DNA of 64,000 nt from Actinomycetota bacterium (GCA_030019255.1 JASEFK010000001.1:269107-333106), one strand, 5' to 3'. Shown: positions 47,004 to 56,148, numbered from the stretch's first letter. Translations and numbers: made by a program. Notes: generated by a model from the sequence alone, not told the origin.

Positions 47004-49103
47004 ATGGAAGACAAGGAAGGTTCAAAACGGTCCCGGAAGGGACGGAAAGCAAGGTTTCCCGCCTCGGGAAAGGTCAGGTCACTTCTGGTCTCTCTCGCCG
47101 CTCTCCTTATCCTGCTCGCCGTCCTGGTTTTCGAATATCTGCCCAGGCCGGCACGCTTCGAGGTGGGCAAGCCGAGCACCGAGACGATCATCTCCCCTCG
47201 CGATTTCGAGGTGCTGGACGAGGAAGGCACCGAGCTTTTACGTGACCAGGAGAGACGGAGGGTCCAGGACATCTTCGTCAACCGGGAGGCCCTCAACCGG
47301 GCCCTGCTGCGCCTGGAGAGCTTCTTCTCGCAAGTGGCCGAACTGCGCGACGCGGAGACGGCGGAAGCGGAGAAAATAGCCGCCCTGCGCCAGGAGTTCG
47401 GTACCGGCATGAGCGAGGGTACCCTGAAGGTGCTCTTGGGTTCCTCACCGGAGGACGCGAGATTACTCCACGCCTCCGTTTCCCAGCTGGTGAGCCAGGC
47501 CATGTCCCGTCCGGTCTCCTACGACAACCTGGAAAAGGTCAGGAATGAGGCGTCGGAAAAGGCCATGTCCCTGTCGCTGGTGGAGGAGTTCCGCAGGGCC
47601 GCGGCCGAACTCGCCTCCGCTTTTCTCGCCATCAACACGGCCTATTCGGCGGAGGCGGTTATGCGGGACGTGGAGGAGGCCGCCCGGGCCGTGCCGCCGG
47701 TTTACGTCCGCTACGTGGCCGGGCAGAAGATAGTGGGCAAGGGGGAGATCATTACCCCCCTCATCCTGGCCTCCCTGCGGGAGGTCGGGGCCCTGTCGCC
47801 CATGGGCAGCTACCAGCAGGTGGTGGGGGTGGCGCTCATCACCGTCCTGGTCTACCTGGGAGCGGCCTTCTTCTTTCTCCGTTACCGGGAAGCGGAGCTG
47901 GCGGAGTGGAGGTCCATGGCCGCCCTCTGCCTGCTCTTCCTGGCCTATGTCTTCCTGGCGCGCCTCTTCGCCCTCTTCGCGGACCAGAACCCTCTGTGGG
48001 GTTACCTGGTGCCTTCGGCGCTGGTGGGGTTGACCCTGGCAGCGGTGCTGGATAACCTGACCGCCCTGTTCACGGCGGTGACGGCCGGGATCGTGGGCGG
48101 CATCCTGCTCAAGGGCAATTTCCCCCTGGCGGTATACGTGCTGCTCTCCGGGATGGCCGGGGCCATGGCCATCGGGCGCCTCAGGAAGAGGGACATGCTG
48201 CTGAAAGCGGGCATGGGAATCTCGCTGTTCCTGGCCCTCGCCGCCATGCTGACCGCTTCCCTTTTCAAGGAGCTGCGCCTGGTATTCCTCTCCGGCGCCA
48301 TCGGCCTGGGTAACGGGGCTCTCTGCGTGCTTCTTACCCTGGGGGCCATACCAGTGATGGAGAGGATATCCGGTACCCTCACCCCCATGCACATGCTCGA
48401 GCTGGCCTCGCCAGACCACCCGCTGATGAAGCTCCTTATAAGCAAGGCCCCGGGAACCTACAGCCACAGCATCGTGGTGGGCAACCTGGCCGAGGCGGCC
48501 GCCCAGGCCATAGGCGCCGATCCCATCCTTACCCGGGTGGCTTCATACTATCATGACGTGGGGAAGGTGAAGAGGTCCTCCTTCTTCGTGGAGAACCAGC
48601 CGGAGGGATTCAACGGGCATAACGGGCTGAAGCCCAACCTCAGCGCCCTGGTGATCACCGCCCACGTCAAGGAGGGGGTGGAGCTGGCCAGGGAATACCG
48701 GCTTCCGTCCGAGGTGATGGAGATCATACGCCAGCACCACGGGACCTCCCTGGTGCGCTATTTCTATGCCCAGGCGCTGAAGGATAAGGGCCCCGCCGAG
48801 AAGGTTACCGAGGCCCGTTTCCGCTACCCGGGACGCAAGCCGCAGACCAAGGAGGCGGCGGTGGTCATGCTGGCCGACGCCGTGGAGGCCGCGGCCAAGG
48901 CCCTCGACCGGCCCACCCCGGTCCAGCTGGAACAGCTGGTGCGCAACATGATCCGGGAGAGGCTGGACGACGGGCAGCTGGACGAATCGGGGCTGACCCT
49001 GGCCGATCTGGAAAAAATAACCAGGGAGTTCACCCGCGTCCTGTGCGGCATGTACCACGTGCGGGTGGAATACCCGGCGCTGGTGAAGGAGGAGGGGGCG
49101 TAA
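47004..49103 (+). CDS. pgpH: 7TM-HD family cyclic-di-AMP phosphodiesterase (PgpH-like)
   Basis: PgpH-type proteins hydrolyse cyclic-di-AMP, a regulator of potassium and osmotic balance. The protein (about 699 residues) has an N-terminal membrane anchor (residues 32-50), a large extracellular 7TMR-HDED domain (about 55-265), seven membrane helices (about 265-460) and a cytoplasmic HD domain with HSIVVGNLAEAAA, YYHDVGKVKRSSFF (His-Asp near 516), and ITAHVKEGVELA and IRQHHGTSLV. ATG 47004 is followed by a basic segment; the frame opens at 46971, inside the likely promoter. The phoH-pgpH-ybeY order matches Firmicutes yqfEFG. Confidence 0.92.
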   Translation: MEDKEGSKRSRKGRKARFPASGKVRSLLVSLAALLILLAVLVFEYLPRPARFEVGKPSTETIISPRDFEVLDEEGTELLRDQERRRVQDIFVNREALNRALLRLESFFSQVAELRDAETAEAEKIAALRQEFGTGMSEGTLKVLLGSSPEDARLLHASVSQLVSQAMSRPVSYDNLEKVRNEASEKAMSLSLVEEFRRAAAELASAFLAINTAYSAEAVMRDVEEAARAVPPVYVRYVAGQKIVGKGEIITPLILASLREVGALSPMGSYQQVVGVALITVLVYLGAAFFFLRYREAELAEWRSMAALCLLFLAYVFLARLFALFADQNPLWGYLVPSALVGLTLAAVLDNLTALFTAVTAGIVGGILLKGNFPLAVYVLLSGMAGAMAIGRLRKRDMLLKAGMGISLFLALAAMLTASLFKELRLVFLSGAIGLGNGALCVLLTLGAIPVMERISGTLTPMHMLELASPDHPLMKLLISKAPGTYSHSIVVGNLAEAAAQAIGADPILTRVASYYHDVGKVKRSSFFVENQPEGFNGHNGLKPNLSALVITAHVKEGVELAREYRLPSEVMEIIRQHHGTSLVRYFYAQALKDKGPAEKVTEARFRYPGRKPQTKEAAVVMLADAVEAAAKALDRPTPVQLEQLVRNMIRERLDDGQLDESGLTLADLEKITREFTRVLCGMYHVRVEYPALVKEEGA

Positions 49104-49538
49104 ATGCGGGTCCTGGTCAATCGCCGCAGCCGCTCCGCCTTCGACGAGGAGGCCCTGCGCAGGGCCTGCCTGAAAGCCCTGCGCTCGGAGGGGGCGGGAG
49201 GGAAATGCGTGGTATCGCTCACCGCCCTGACCGAGAGGGAGATGGCGGATTACAATCGAAGATATCTCTGCCGGGAGGGCCCCACCGACGTCCTGGCCTT
49301 CCCCCTGGGAGAGACCGACGGAGGCTCCCTTCTCCTCGGGGACGTACTTATATGCCCGGCCTTCGTGCGCCGCCACCGGAAACGATACGGAGTGGAGGAG
49401 GGAAGGGAACTGGAGCTGGTGGCCGTGCATGGCGTCCTGCACCTTCTGGGTTATGACGACCAAAGCGAGGAAGAAGCGATGCTCATGGACCGCAAGGCCC
49501 GGGAGATCCTGGGCTTGAAGGAGGAGGCCCGGCGGTGA
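49104..49538 (+). CDS. ybeY: endoribonuclease YbeY
   Basis: YbeY is a metal-dependent RNase involved in 16S rRNA 3'-end maturation and ribosome quality control. The 144-residue product has CREGPTDVLAFPLGE and the metal site HGVLHLLGYDD (residues 109-119). In the family this reads H-G-x-L-H-L-x-G-Y-D-H, so the third metal-ligand His is Asp here; the first two His are kept. It directly abuts pgpH and overlaps corC by 4 nt. Activity is likely but the altered ligand is worth noting. Confidence 0.9.
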   Translation: MRVLVNRRSRSAFDEEALRRACLKALRSEGAGGKCVVSLTALTEREMADYNRRYLCREGPTDVLAFPLGETDGGSLLLGDVLICPAFVRRHRKRYGVEEGRELELVAVHGVLHLLGYDDQSEEEAMLMDRKAREILGLKEEARR

Positions 49539-50857
49539 GCCAGGCGGCCCCCTATCCCTTGACTGCCGCATCCCTCACGGGCGGGGCTATTGCTTGGAGG
49601 GTGGCGGTGCTGGTTGGACTGCTCCTGGCGGCGGCTTTCCTGGCCATGGCGGAGATATCGCTGGTCAGCGTGAACCGCTACCGGGTGCGCTCCAGGCGGG
49701 AGGAGGGAGACCGGAGGGCGGAGCGCCTGGAGAGGCTGTTGGAGCAGCCCAACCGTTTCCTCTCCACCATCCTCATACTCACCCTCCTGGTACAGGTGGG
49801 GGCTTCGGCCCTGGCCACCGGGCTGGCCCTGGGACTGGGTCTGCCAGGCCCCACGGCCATCGCCACGGGGGTGATGACCTTTCTCATCTTCATCTTCTCC
49901 GAGATGGCCCCCAAGACCTATGCCACCAACCATCCCGAGAGCACCGCCTTTCTGGTCGCCCCGGCGGTTAGAGTGCTCTCCGCCATCTTCTATCCCCTGG
50001 TGCGGTTCCTCATCGCCATCTCCAACGGCCTGATCAGGCTGTGCGGTGGGAAGACCATGCGGGAGGGACCCTTCGTGACCGAAGGGGACATCAAGGCCCT
50101 GGTCACCGCGGCGGAGGAACAGGCGGTCATCGAGGAGGAGGAGAAGAAACTCATCCACTCCATCTTCGAGTTCGGAGACACCCTGGTGAGGGAGGTTATG
50201 ATCCCGCGCACGGACATGGTCATGCTGGAGGAAGGGGCGAGCATGGAGGAAGCCCTGGAGGTCATCATGAGCTCCGGCTTCTCCCGCATCCCCGTCTACC
50301 GGCGCGACTTCGACCACATCGTGGGGGTGCTCTATGCCAAGGACCTCCTTCCCTATCTCAAGCGGGGAGAGAGCGATGCCCGTCCCAGGGACCTCCTGCG
50401 GGAGGCCTACTTCGTCCCCGAGACCAAGCGGGTGAGCGAACTGCTCAACGAGATGAGGGCCCTCACCATCCACATGGCCATCGTCCTCGACGAGTATGGC
50501 GGGACCTCGGGGCTGGTGACCATCGAGGACCTGCTGGAGGAGATCGTGGGGGAGATATTCGACGAATACGACAGCGCACGCGAGCTCTACGAGAGCCTGG
50601 GGGACGGCCGGTACACCTTCGACGCCCGCATCTCCATCGACGACCTCAACGAGATGCTGGGGATCCGGTTACCGGCACACCAGTGGGATACCCTCGGGGG
50701 CCTCATGTACAACCTCATGGGAAAAATTCCCAAGCAAGGGGAATCCGTGGAGTTCGAGAACCTGCGGCTGACCGCCCAGAAGGTGGTGGGGAGGCGCATC
50801 GCCAAGGTTCTCCTCGAGGTGCTGGACCGTGAGGAAAGCGGAGGGGAAGGGGATTAA
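49535..50857 (+). CDS. CNNM/HlyC-CorC family transporter with CBS domains
   Basis: The 440-residue protein has an N-terminal CNNM (DUF21) membrane domain with about four helices in residues 20-175, two CBS domains (about 205-330: [52 protein letters not shown]), and a C-terminal CorC/HlyC domain. Members are implicated in magnesium or cobalt efflux; older annotations call them hemolysins. The GTG start overlaps ybeY by 4 nt. A CNNM gene after ybeY is characteristic of Actinomycetota, where era often follows; era is not here. Confidence 0.92.
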   Translation: MSQAAPYPLTAASLTGGAIAWRVAVLVGLLLAAAFLAMAEISLVSVNRYRVRSRREEGDRRAERLERLLEQPNRFLSTILILTLLVQVGASALATGLALGLGLPGPTAIATGVMTFLIFIFSEMAPKTYATNHPESTAFLVAPAVRVLSAIFYPLVRFLIAISNGLIRLCGGKTMREGPFVTEGDIKALVTAAEEQAVIEEEEKKLIHSIFEFGDTLVREVMIPRTDMVMLEEGASMEEALEVIMSSGFSRIPVYRRDFDHIVGVLYAKDLLPYLKRGESDARPRDLLREAYFVPETKRVSELLNEMRALTIHMAIVLDEYGGTSGLVTIEDLLEEIVGEIFDEYDSARELYESLGDGRYTFDARISIDDLNEMLGIRLPAHQWDTLGGLMYNLMGKIPKQGESVEFENLRLTAQKVVGRRIAKVLLEVLDREESGGEGD

Positions 50858-51623
50858 GGAAGGGAACGCGGACTGGCTGGAAGCGGGCCGCCTTCTGGGG
50901 GAGGGCATGGCCCTTTATTTCACCCGCCGTTGGGGAGGCGTGAGCCCGCCGCCCTTCGCCTCCCTAAACCTCTCCGTGAACAACGGGGATGATCCCCGTA
51001 ATGTCCTGGAGAACCGCTCCCGGGTGGCGGAGCGTCTCGGGGTGGAGCTCCGGGACGTGGTCTTCATGCGCCAGGTCCACGGGACCCGGGTACGCCGGGT
51101 GCTCGGGGGCGGAAGGCGGAGGGAGAGGGTCGTCCCGGCCGCCGACGGCCTCTTCACCACCCGACCCGGGCTAGTGCTGGCGGCGCTGACCGCGGATTGC
51201 GTGCCCCTGGCCCTTGGGTTCCCCTCCCCGCGAGGGGTGGCCATGCTCCACGCGGGATGGAGGGGTACACTCAATGATATAGCAGGGGAGGCCCTCCGGA
51301 GGTTGCGCTCCCTGGGGGTGCGTCCCGAGGAGGTGCGCGCGGTCATGGGACCGGCCATCGGCCCCTGCTGCTACCGCGTGGATAAAGGCAGAGCCCTCCT
51401 CTTCGTCGAAAAATATGGCGAGGAGAGCGGGGTAGTCACGGGTGACGGGGAGCGCCGCCTGGATCTCTTCCGCGCCAACCGCATCAACCTGTTGCGGGCG
51501 GGCCTGCGGGAGGAAAATATCCTTCGGGTAGGAGGGTGCACCTGTTGTGACGAGGACTTCTTCTCCTTCCGGAGGGAGGGGGTGACGGGGAGGCAGGGTG
51601 CCTTCGTATTCCTGCTCCCCTGA
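50829..51623 (+). CDS. pgeF: polyphenol oxidase / purine nucleoside phosphorylase YfiH family (PgeF)
   Basis: YfiH (laccase-domain) proteins are copper or zinc enzymes acting on purine nucleosides, and PgeF edits peptidoglycan precursors in E. coli. The product shows RRWGGVSPPPFASLNLS, RQVHGTRV, LTADCVPLAL and HAGWRGTLNDIAGEALRRL, with the metal His/Cys/His set, and GPAIGPCCYRV. GTG 50829 overlaps corC by 29 nt; ATG 50907 with GGGGAGGG upstream is an equally possible start, giving 238 residues. It begins the pgeF-yggS-sepF cell-division neighbourhood, here interrupted by acyP and an mgtC-like gene. Confidence 0.9.
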   Translation: MRKAEGKGIKEGNADWLEAGRLLGEGMALYFTRRWGGVSPPPFASLNLSVNNGDDPRNVLENRSRVAERLGVELRDVVFMRQVHGTRVRRVLGGGRRRERVVPAADGLFTTRPGLVLAALTADCVPLALGFPSPRGVAMLHAGWRGTLNDIAGEALRRLRSLGVRPEEVRAVMGPAIGPCCYRVDKGRALLFVEKYGEESGVVTGDGERRLDLFRANRINLLRAGLREENILRVGGCTCCDEDFFSFRREGVTGRQGAFVFLLP

Positions 51624-51740
51624 GGAATGCTAGTGGTTGTGCCCGCCGGGATGGAAGTAGACCGGAGGCGCGGACCGCGCCGCCGCAACATCGTCCATAG
51701 TGAGTCTTGATAAGGGAAAGGAAGTCACGGAGAGGGTAAG

Positions 51741-52025
51741 ATGGCCAAGGCGAGGGCTCATGTGTGGGTGAGCGGGCGGGTTCAGGGTGTTTATTACCGT
51801 TCCTACGCCCAGGACGCTGCCCGGAGGCTGGGCGTCAAGGGATGGGTGCGCAACATCCGCGACGGTCGGGTGGAGGCGGTCTTCGAGGGAGAGGAGGAGG
51901 CGGTGCGGAAGATGGTGGAATGGTGTTGGAAGGGTTCCCCGTCCTCGCGGGTCACCGACGTGGAGGTGGCCTGGGAGGAATACCGGGGGGAGTTCGAGGA
52001 CTTCCGCATCACCTACGGTTACTGA
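51741..52025 (+). CDS. acyP: acylphosphatase
   Basis: Acylphosphatase hydrolyses carboxyl-phosphate bonds such as acetyl phosphate. The 94-residue product has the anion-binding loop GRVQGVYYRSY with catalytic Arg and GWVRNIRDGRVEAVFEG with catalytic Asn, the complete signature. GAGGGTAAG lies just before the ATG. It sits in the 120-nt-plus break after pgeF. Length is normal for the family. Confidence 0.95.
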   Translation: MAKARAHVWVSGRVQGVYYRSYAQDAARRLGVKGWVRNIRDGRVEAVFEGEEEAVRKMVEWCWKGSPSSRVTDVEVAWEEYRGEFEDFRITYGY

Positions 52026-52035
52026 GGATGGGCTG

Positions 52036-52695
52036 GTGAAGGAGACGGAAATAATTCTGCGCCTTCTGGTGGCCGCCGCCTGCGGCGGGATCATCGGCGT
52101 GGAAAGGGAACGCGGGGACCGCCCGGCCGGGTTCCGCACCTACATACTGGTTTCCCTCGGAGCCGCCCTCTTCACCCTGCTCTCCCTCACCGCCTTCCCC
52201 GAAGCGGACACCGCACGGGTGGCGGCGCAGATAGTGGTGGGTATAGGTTTTCTGGGCGCCGGGGTTATCGTCATCTACGGGGGCACCCACGTGGTGGGCA
52301 TCACCACGGCGGCCACCATGTGGGCCACGGCGGCGGTGGGCATGGCCGCCGGGGCCGGGTACCTGGTGACCGCGGGATACTGCACCGGGATCATCCTCCT
52401 GGTGCTCCTCGCCCTACCCTGGGTGGAATCCCGGGTCATCTCCCGGTTCCTGAGGAGGAGGCTGTACTTCACCGTCCGCTCCACACCCCGCGAGGGTCTG
52501 GTGCAGGAGGTGCGGGAGGTACTGGATGCCCGCCGCATACCCCACGTGCTGTTGAGGATGGAAAGCTGCAGGGCTGGAGAGGGGGAATGCGTCATCCTGC
52601 TCCGGGCCACCGTCTCCGGAAAGGTGGACGTCCTCGAGGTGGTGGACGAGCTGAGCGGAATTTCCGGCGTGACCTGGGTGGGTTTCGAGGAATGA
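52036..52695 (+). CDS. MgtC/SapB family membrane protein
   Basis: The 219-residue protein has four to five membrane helices in residues 5-140 with the family signature GGIIGVERERGDRPAGFRTY and GFLGAGVIV, then a soluble ACT-like C-terminal domain (about 150-219). MgtC proteins are tied to magnesium limitation and, in pathogens, to ATP synthase control; the role in free-living bacteria is unclear. GTG 52036 lies 10 nt after acyP with GAGGA upstream. The frame is open further left but overlaps acyP there. Confidence 0.88.
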   Translation: MKETEIILRLLVAAACGGIIGVERERGDRPAGFRTYILVSLGAALFTLLSLTAFPEADTARVAAQIVVGIGFLGAGVIVIYGGTHVVGITTAATMWATAAVGMAAGAGYLVTAGYCTGIILLVLLALPWVESRVISRFLRRRLYFTVRSTPREGLVQEVREVLDARRIPHVLLRMESCRAGEGECVILLRATVSGKVDVLEVVDELSGISGVTWVGFEE

Positions 52696-52722
52696 ACGTT
52701 TCGCCGTGAGACGAGGGGGGAT

Positions 52723-53400
52723 ATGGAAATAAGGGACAACCTGCTCAGGGTGAAGGAACGCATAGCCCGGGCCGCCGAAAGGGCGGGAAGGGATCCCGGC
52801 GAGGTTAAGCTGGTGGTGGTGAGCAAGGGCAGAACGGTAAGCGAGATAAAGGAGGTCCTTGCGGCGGGACACAGGTCCCTGGGAGAGAATCGGGCCCAGG
52901 AGCTGCGGGAGAAGATGGCCGCGCTTCCCGATGACGTGGAGTGGCATTTCGTTGGCCATCTGCAGACCAACAAGGTTAATATGGTAGTGGGAAAGGTGAG
53001 GCTCATCCATTCCCTGGACAGCCTGAGGCTGGCGGAGGTCGTCTCCGCCCGGGCGTGCAGGCTGGGAACGGTACAGGAGGTGCTCCTGCAGGTGAACGTC
53101 TCCGGGGAGGCCAGCAAGTTCGGCATCGCCCCCGGGGAGGCGGAGGAGCTTTTGGAGAAGTTGGCCGCACTTCCGGGATTGAGGGTGAAGGGGCTGATGA
53201 CCATGGCCCCTGCCTGGGCGGAGGGGGAATCCGCCCGGCCCTTTTTCCAGCGCCTGCGCGAGTTGAGGGAGGAGCTGAGGAGGTCCTTCCCGGAGACGTG
53301 CCTGGATCACCTGAGCATGGGCATGACCCAGGATTACGAGGTCGCGGTGGAAGAAGGAGCGGATCTGGTCCGGGTGGGCACGGCCGTCTTCTCGGGTTAA
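52723..53400 (+). CDS. yggS: YggS family pyridoxal phosphate homeostasis protein
   Basis: YggS/PROSC proteins bind PLP on a lysine and keep vitamin B6 balance. The 225-residue TIM barrel has VVVSKGRTVSEI (PLP Lys), GENRAQELREKM, WHFVGHLQTNKVNMVV and the phosphate-binding end LSMGMTQDYEVAVEEGADLV with VRVGTAVFSG. GAGGGGGGAT precedes the ATG. The yggS-sepF-yggT-divIVA order matches Bacillus ylmEFG-divIVA and actinobacterial gene clusters. Confidence 0.94.
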   Translation: MEIRDNLLRVKERIARAAERAGRDPGEVKLVVVSKGRTVSEIKEVLAAGHRSLGENRAQELREKMAALPDDVEWHFVGHLQTNKVNMVVGKVRLIHSLDSLRLAEVVSARACRLGTVQEVLLQVNVSGEASKFGIAPGEAEELLEKLAALPGLRVKGLMTMAPAWAEGESARPFFQRLRELREELRRSFPETCLDHLSMGMTQDYEVAVEEGADLVRVGTAVFSG

Positions 53401-53421
53401 AATCTTCATGGGAGGTATGCC

Positions 53422-53868
53422 ATGGCTGGGTTCTTTCGCAAGGCCCTGATCTACCTGGGGCTGGTGGAGGACGACGAGTTCGAGGAGCTGATGGAATACG
53501 AGGAGTCCGAGGTTCCGGAAGCTCCTCCGTCCCGGCGAGCCCTGCTCGAGGATGCCAAAGTCTCCTCCCTGCAGCCGGTATCCAGCCGGCAGGTGAGGGT
53601 ACACATGGTGGAGCCGAAGTCCTTCAACGAAGCCGAACAGATCGGGCAGAAGTTCAAGGCGGACATACCGGTGATCATCAATCTCCAGCAGGCGGACCCC
53701 GAGCTGGCCAAGAGGCTCATAGACTTCGCCAGCGGCCTCACCTACGGGCTGGACGGAGGCATACAGCGCGTGGCGGACCGGGTTTTCCTTCTTACCCCGC
53801 ACAACGTGGAGGTTTCCGCCGAGGACAAACGCTGGCTCCGGGAAAGGGGCTTCTTCAACCAGTTCTAA
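53422..53868 (+). CDS. sepF: cell division protein SepF
   Basis: SepF anchors FtsZ to the membrane and organises the septal ring. The 148-residue product has an N-terminal amphipathic membrane-binding helix (AGFFRKALIYLGLVED), an acidic linker and the C-terminal SepF domain (MVEPKSFNEAEQIGQKFKAD, VIINLQQADPELAKRLIDF, FASGLTYGLDGGIQRV). GGAGGTATGCC precedes the ATG. In Actinomycetota, which lack FtsA, SepF is the main FtsZ anchor. Confidence 0.95.
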   Translation: MAGFFRKALIYLGLVEDDEFEELMEYEESEVPEAPPSRRALLEDAKVSSLQPVSSRQVRVHMVEPKSFNEAEQIGQKFKADIPVIINLQQADPELAKRLIDFASGLTYGLDGGIQRVADRVFLLTPHNVEVSAEDKRWLRERGFFNQF

Positions 53869-53874
53869 TGTCCG

Positions 53875-53909
53875 TTGCCCGGGGGGTTTCGATGACCCCT
53901 GAAGGGCAA
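53875..53909 (+). other. stem-loop between sepF and proC
   Basis: TTGCCC (53875-53880) pairs with GGGCAA (53904-53909), enclosing a second stem in which GGGGT pairs with ACCCC. It is not followed by a T-run. It may be a factor-dependent terminator, a processing site, or part of the proC leader. Confidence 0.4.
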
Positions 53910-53965
53910 GGGTTCTGAGCGCAGCTTTGGCCGGGGTTTTTGGGTGATCTCAAGACGAGGTGCGC

Positions 53966-54763
53966 ATGGCAAGGATAGCTTTTATCGGGGGCGGGAGGAT
54001 GGCCGGGGCCATGCTGTCCAGACTCATCGCCTCCGGCTGGTGCCGGGGGGAGGAGGTCCTGGTTTCCGACGTCGACCGGCATAGACTCGAGGAACTGGCA
54101 GCGGAGTACGGAGTCGGGATTACCACGTATAACCGGGAGGCCGCGGCCGGATCGGAGACGCTCGTCCTGGCGGTCAAGCCGCAGCAGTTCGACGAGGTGC
54201 TGGAGGAGATAGCGGGAACGGTCCATGCGGGCCAATTGCTGATCTCTATCGCCATGGGAAAATCCACCCGCCACATAGAGGAGAGGCTTCCGGAGGGCAT
54301 ACCGGTGGTCAGGGTCATGCCCAACAACCCGGCCATGGCCGGGGCGGCGGTATCGGTGATCAGCCCGGGAAGGCATGCCCGCGAGGAGGACATGGAGCGG
54401 GTGGCGGACATCTTCAGCCGGCTGGGTGACGTCTACCGCGTCGATGAGGCCTACCAGGACGCGGCTATGGCCCTCTCCGGTTGCGGACCGGCCTATTTCT
54501 ACCTCATCGCCGAGGCCCTGGCCGACGCCGGGGTGAAGCTGGGGCTGGACCGGGAGCTGGCCCTCAGGCTGGTAGCGGGGACCATGCTGGGCGCCGCCCA
54601 GATGCTCCGCCTCTTCGATTACGGACCCTCGCGCCTGAAGGATATGGTGGCCTCGCCCGGCGGCTCCACCATCATGGCTCTGGAGGCCCTGGAGGAGGGA
54701 GGTGTGCGGGCGGCTTTCTTCAAGGCCGTGGAAGCGGCCTATCGCCGGGCCAGGGAGGTGTGA
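53966..54763 (+). CDS. proC: pyrroline-5-carboxylate reductase
   Basis: ProC makes proline from pyrroline-5-carboxylate with NAD(P)H. The 265-residue product has the Rossmann motif IAFIGGGRMAGAMLSRLIAS, AVKPQQFDEVL, RVMPNNPAMAGAAVSVIS and the signature ALSGCGPAYFYLIAEALADA. ATG 53966 is chosen; a GTG six bases upstream lies too close to the GAGG. It lies between sepF and yggT, and its stop is 1 nt before yggT, so it belongs to the division operon without an evident functional tie. Confidence 0.95.
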   Translation: MARIAFIGGGRMAGAMLSRLIASGWCRGEEVLVSDVDRHRLEELAAEYGVGITTYNREAAAGSETLVLAVKPQQFDEVLEEIAGTVHAGQLLISIAMGKSTRHIEERLPEGIPVVRVMPNNPAMAGAAVSVISPGRHAREEDMERVADIFSRLGDVYRVDEAYQDAAMALSGCGPAYFYLIAEALADAGVKLGLDRELALRLVAGTMLGAAQMLRLFDYGPSRLKDMVASPGGSTIMALEALEEGGVRAAFFKAVEAAYRRAREV

Positions 54764-54764
54764 A

Positions 54765-55043
54765 TTGCGGCTCCTGGGGGAGGTCCTGTGGTGGATACTC
54801 TTCGTCTACATGTGGCTGATCGTCTGCCGGGTGCTTATAAGCTGGTTTCCGGTACGCTGGCCGCGGGGACTGCGCTCCCTGGTGGTGCTGATCTACGACC
54901 TCACGGAGCCGATGCTATCCACATTGAGAAGGATAATACCAGCCATACCCATGAGCGGGAGGGTGGCCCTGGATGCTTCCCCCTTCGTGGCCATCTGCAT
55001 CATCGCCCTCCTGCAGTGGGTCGTTTCGGTGTTATTTAGATGA
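54765..55043 (+). CDS. yggT: YggT family membrane protein
   Basis: The 92-residue protein has two hydrophobic helices (about residues 3-25 and 70-90) flanking the family motif LISWFPVRWP and DLTEPMLSTLRRIIP. YggT/YlmG proteins are linked to cell division and, in plastids, to cytochrome assembly, but the molecular role is unknown. TTG 54765 has GGAGG 6 nt upstream, and the start lies just after the proC stop. It sits in the conserved sepF-yggT-divIVA order. Confidence 0.9.
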   Translation: MRLLGEVLWWILFVYMWLIVCRVLISWFPVRWPRGLRSLVVLIYDLTEPMLSTLRRIIPAIPMSGRVALDASPFVAICIIALLQWVVSVLFR

Positions 55044-55155
55044 GGCGAGGCGTCGATATAGATACTCGGAAGCTTTTGGCGAGAGGCGGTTTTCGGGATA
55101 TCGGGAAGACCCGGAAACGGGAAACCCAAGGCGGTTGAAGAAGGAGGCGGTTGAA

Positions 55156-56049
55156 TTGGCTATCGGCCCCATGGATATCCATCACAAGGAATTCAGTACC
55201 GTACGTGTGGGTGGATACAACAAGGAGGAAGTGGACTCCTTCCTGGATATGGTGGCGGACGAGCTGGACAGGCTCCTTCACCGCAACCAGGAACAGGCTG
55301 AGCTCATCGAGAGCATGCGGGAGAAGGTGGCCCAGTTCGATTCCATGCAGCAGACCCTCCAGAACGCCCTCATAAACGCCCAGAAGAGCGCGGACAACAT
55401 CGTCCAGGAAGCCAGGATGCAGGCGGAAGCGCAGCTCAAGGAGGCCCAGGAGCGCAGCCTGCGCATCCTGGAGGAGGCCAAGACGGAGAGGGAGCGTATC
55501 CTGCAGTCCTATGCCGGGATACGGGAGCAGGTGCTGCGGTACATCGCTACCATCCGGGAGATGCTGGACAGGAACCAGGGACTCATCCGGGAATACGAAG
55601 CGCGCCTGGCATCCGTCGAGATCCGGGAGCCGGTCCCCGAGAGGTCTCCCACCGCCGCGGCGGAGCCCGCCGGGGCGTCCGTACAGCCCATGGCCGCACC
55701 CGCCGGCGTGACGGAGCCCGGCGTGGTGGAAGGGCCGGCCCGGAGAGTAGCGGAAACGCCGTCCGTGCCGCCGGTGGTGGAGGCGGCCCTGCAGGCGCCT
55801 GCCGGTGGGGAGAGACCTGCGGCTCCCGGAGAAAGGGTTGCCCCCGCTTACGCGGCACCGGCCTCTCAACCGGAAGTGGCCCCGGAACCGCGCTTCGAGC
55901 TCCCGCCGGCCGGACCCGCGGTGACCCCGGAGCAAGAGATGGAGATCCTGGAGCGTTCCCTCAGGAGGGAGGAAAGGGAGGAGACGCCTCCTCCGGCGGC
56001 CGAGCCTCCGTCGCGGGAGGAAAAGGAGAAGCATTTCTTCTGGGAGTGA
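55156..56049 (+). CDS. divIVA: DivIVA domain protein (Wag31-like)
   Basis: DivIVA proteins mark negatively curved membrane at poles and septa; in Actinomycetota they direct polar growth. The 297-residue product has the N-terminal DivIVA domain (GPMDIHHKEFSTVRVGGYNK, EVDSFLDMVADELDRL), a long coiled coil (about 35-155) and a disordered Pro/Ala/Glu-rich tail (about 160-297). TTG 55156 has GGAGG 8 nt upstream; ATG 55171 is an alternative. The long tail is unlike the short Bacillus protein and may bind partners. A strong terminator follows at 56119. Confidence 0.93.
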   Translation: MAIGPMDIHHKEFSTVRVGGYNKEEVDSFLDMVADELDRLLHRNQEQAELIESMREKVAQFDSMQQTLQNALINAQKSADNIVQEARMQAEAQLKEAQERSLRILEEAKTERERILQSYAGIREQVLRYIATIREMLDRNQGLIREYEARLASVEIREPVPERSPTAAAEPAGASVQPMAAPAGVTEPGVVEGPARRVAETPSVPPVVEAALQAPAGGERPAAPGERVAPAYAAPASQPEVAPEPRFELPPAGPAVTPEQEMEILERSLRREEREETPPPAAEPPSREEKEKHFFWE

Positions 56050-56112
56050 GGACTCGGAGTCGTCGGGAGGGACAGTGGGTCATCGACGATCCCTTGCAGC
56101 CTGATAGGACGC

Positions 56113-56148
56113 AAAATGGCCCCCGGGAGCGTGCATCCGGGGGCTTTT
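56113..56148. terminator. bidirectional intrinsic terminator between divIVA and the DUF167 gene
   Basis: GCCCCCGG (56119-56126) and CCGGGGGC (56137-56144) form a perfect 8-bp stem with a 10-nt loop. TTTT follows on the + strand and AAAA precedes at 56113-56116, giving a T-run on the minus strand too. It can end divIVA and the convergent DUF167 gene. Confidence 0.85.
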
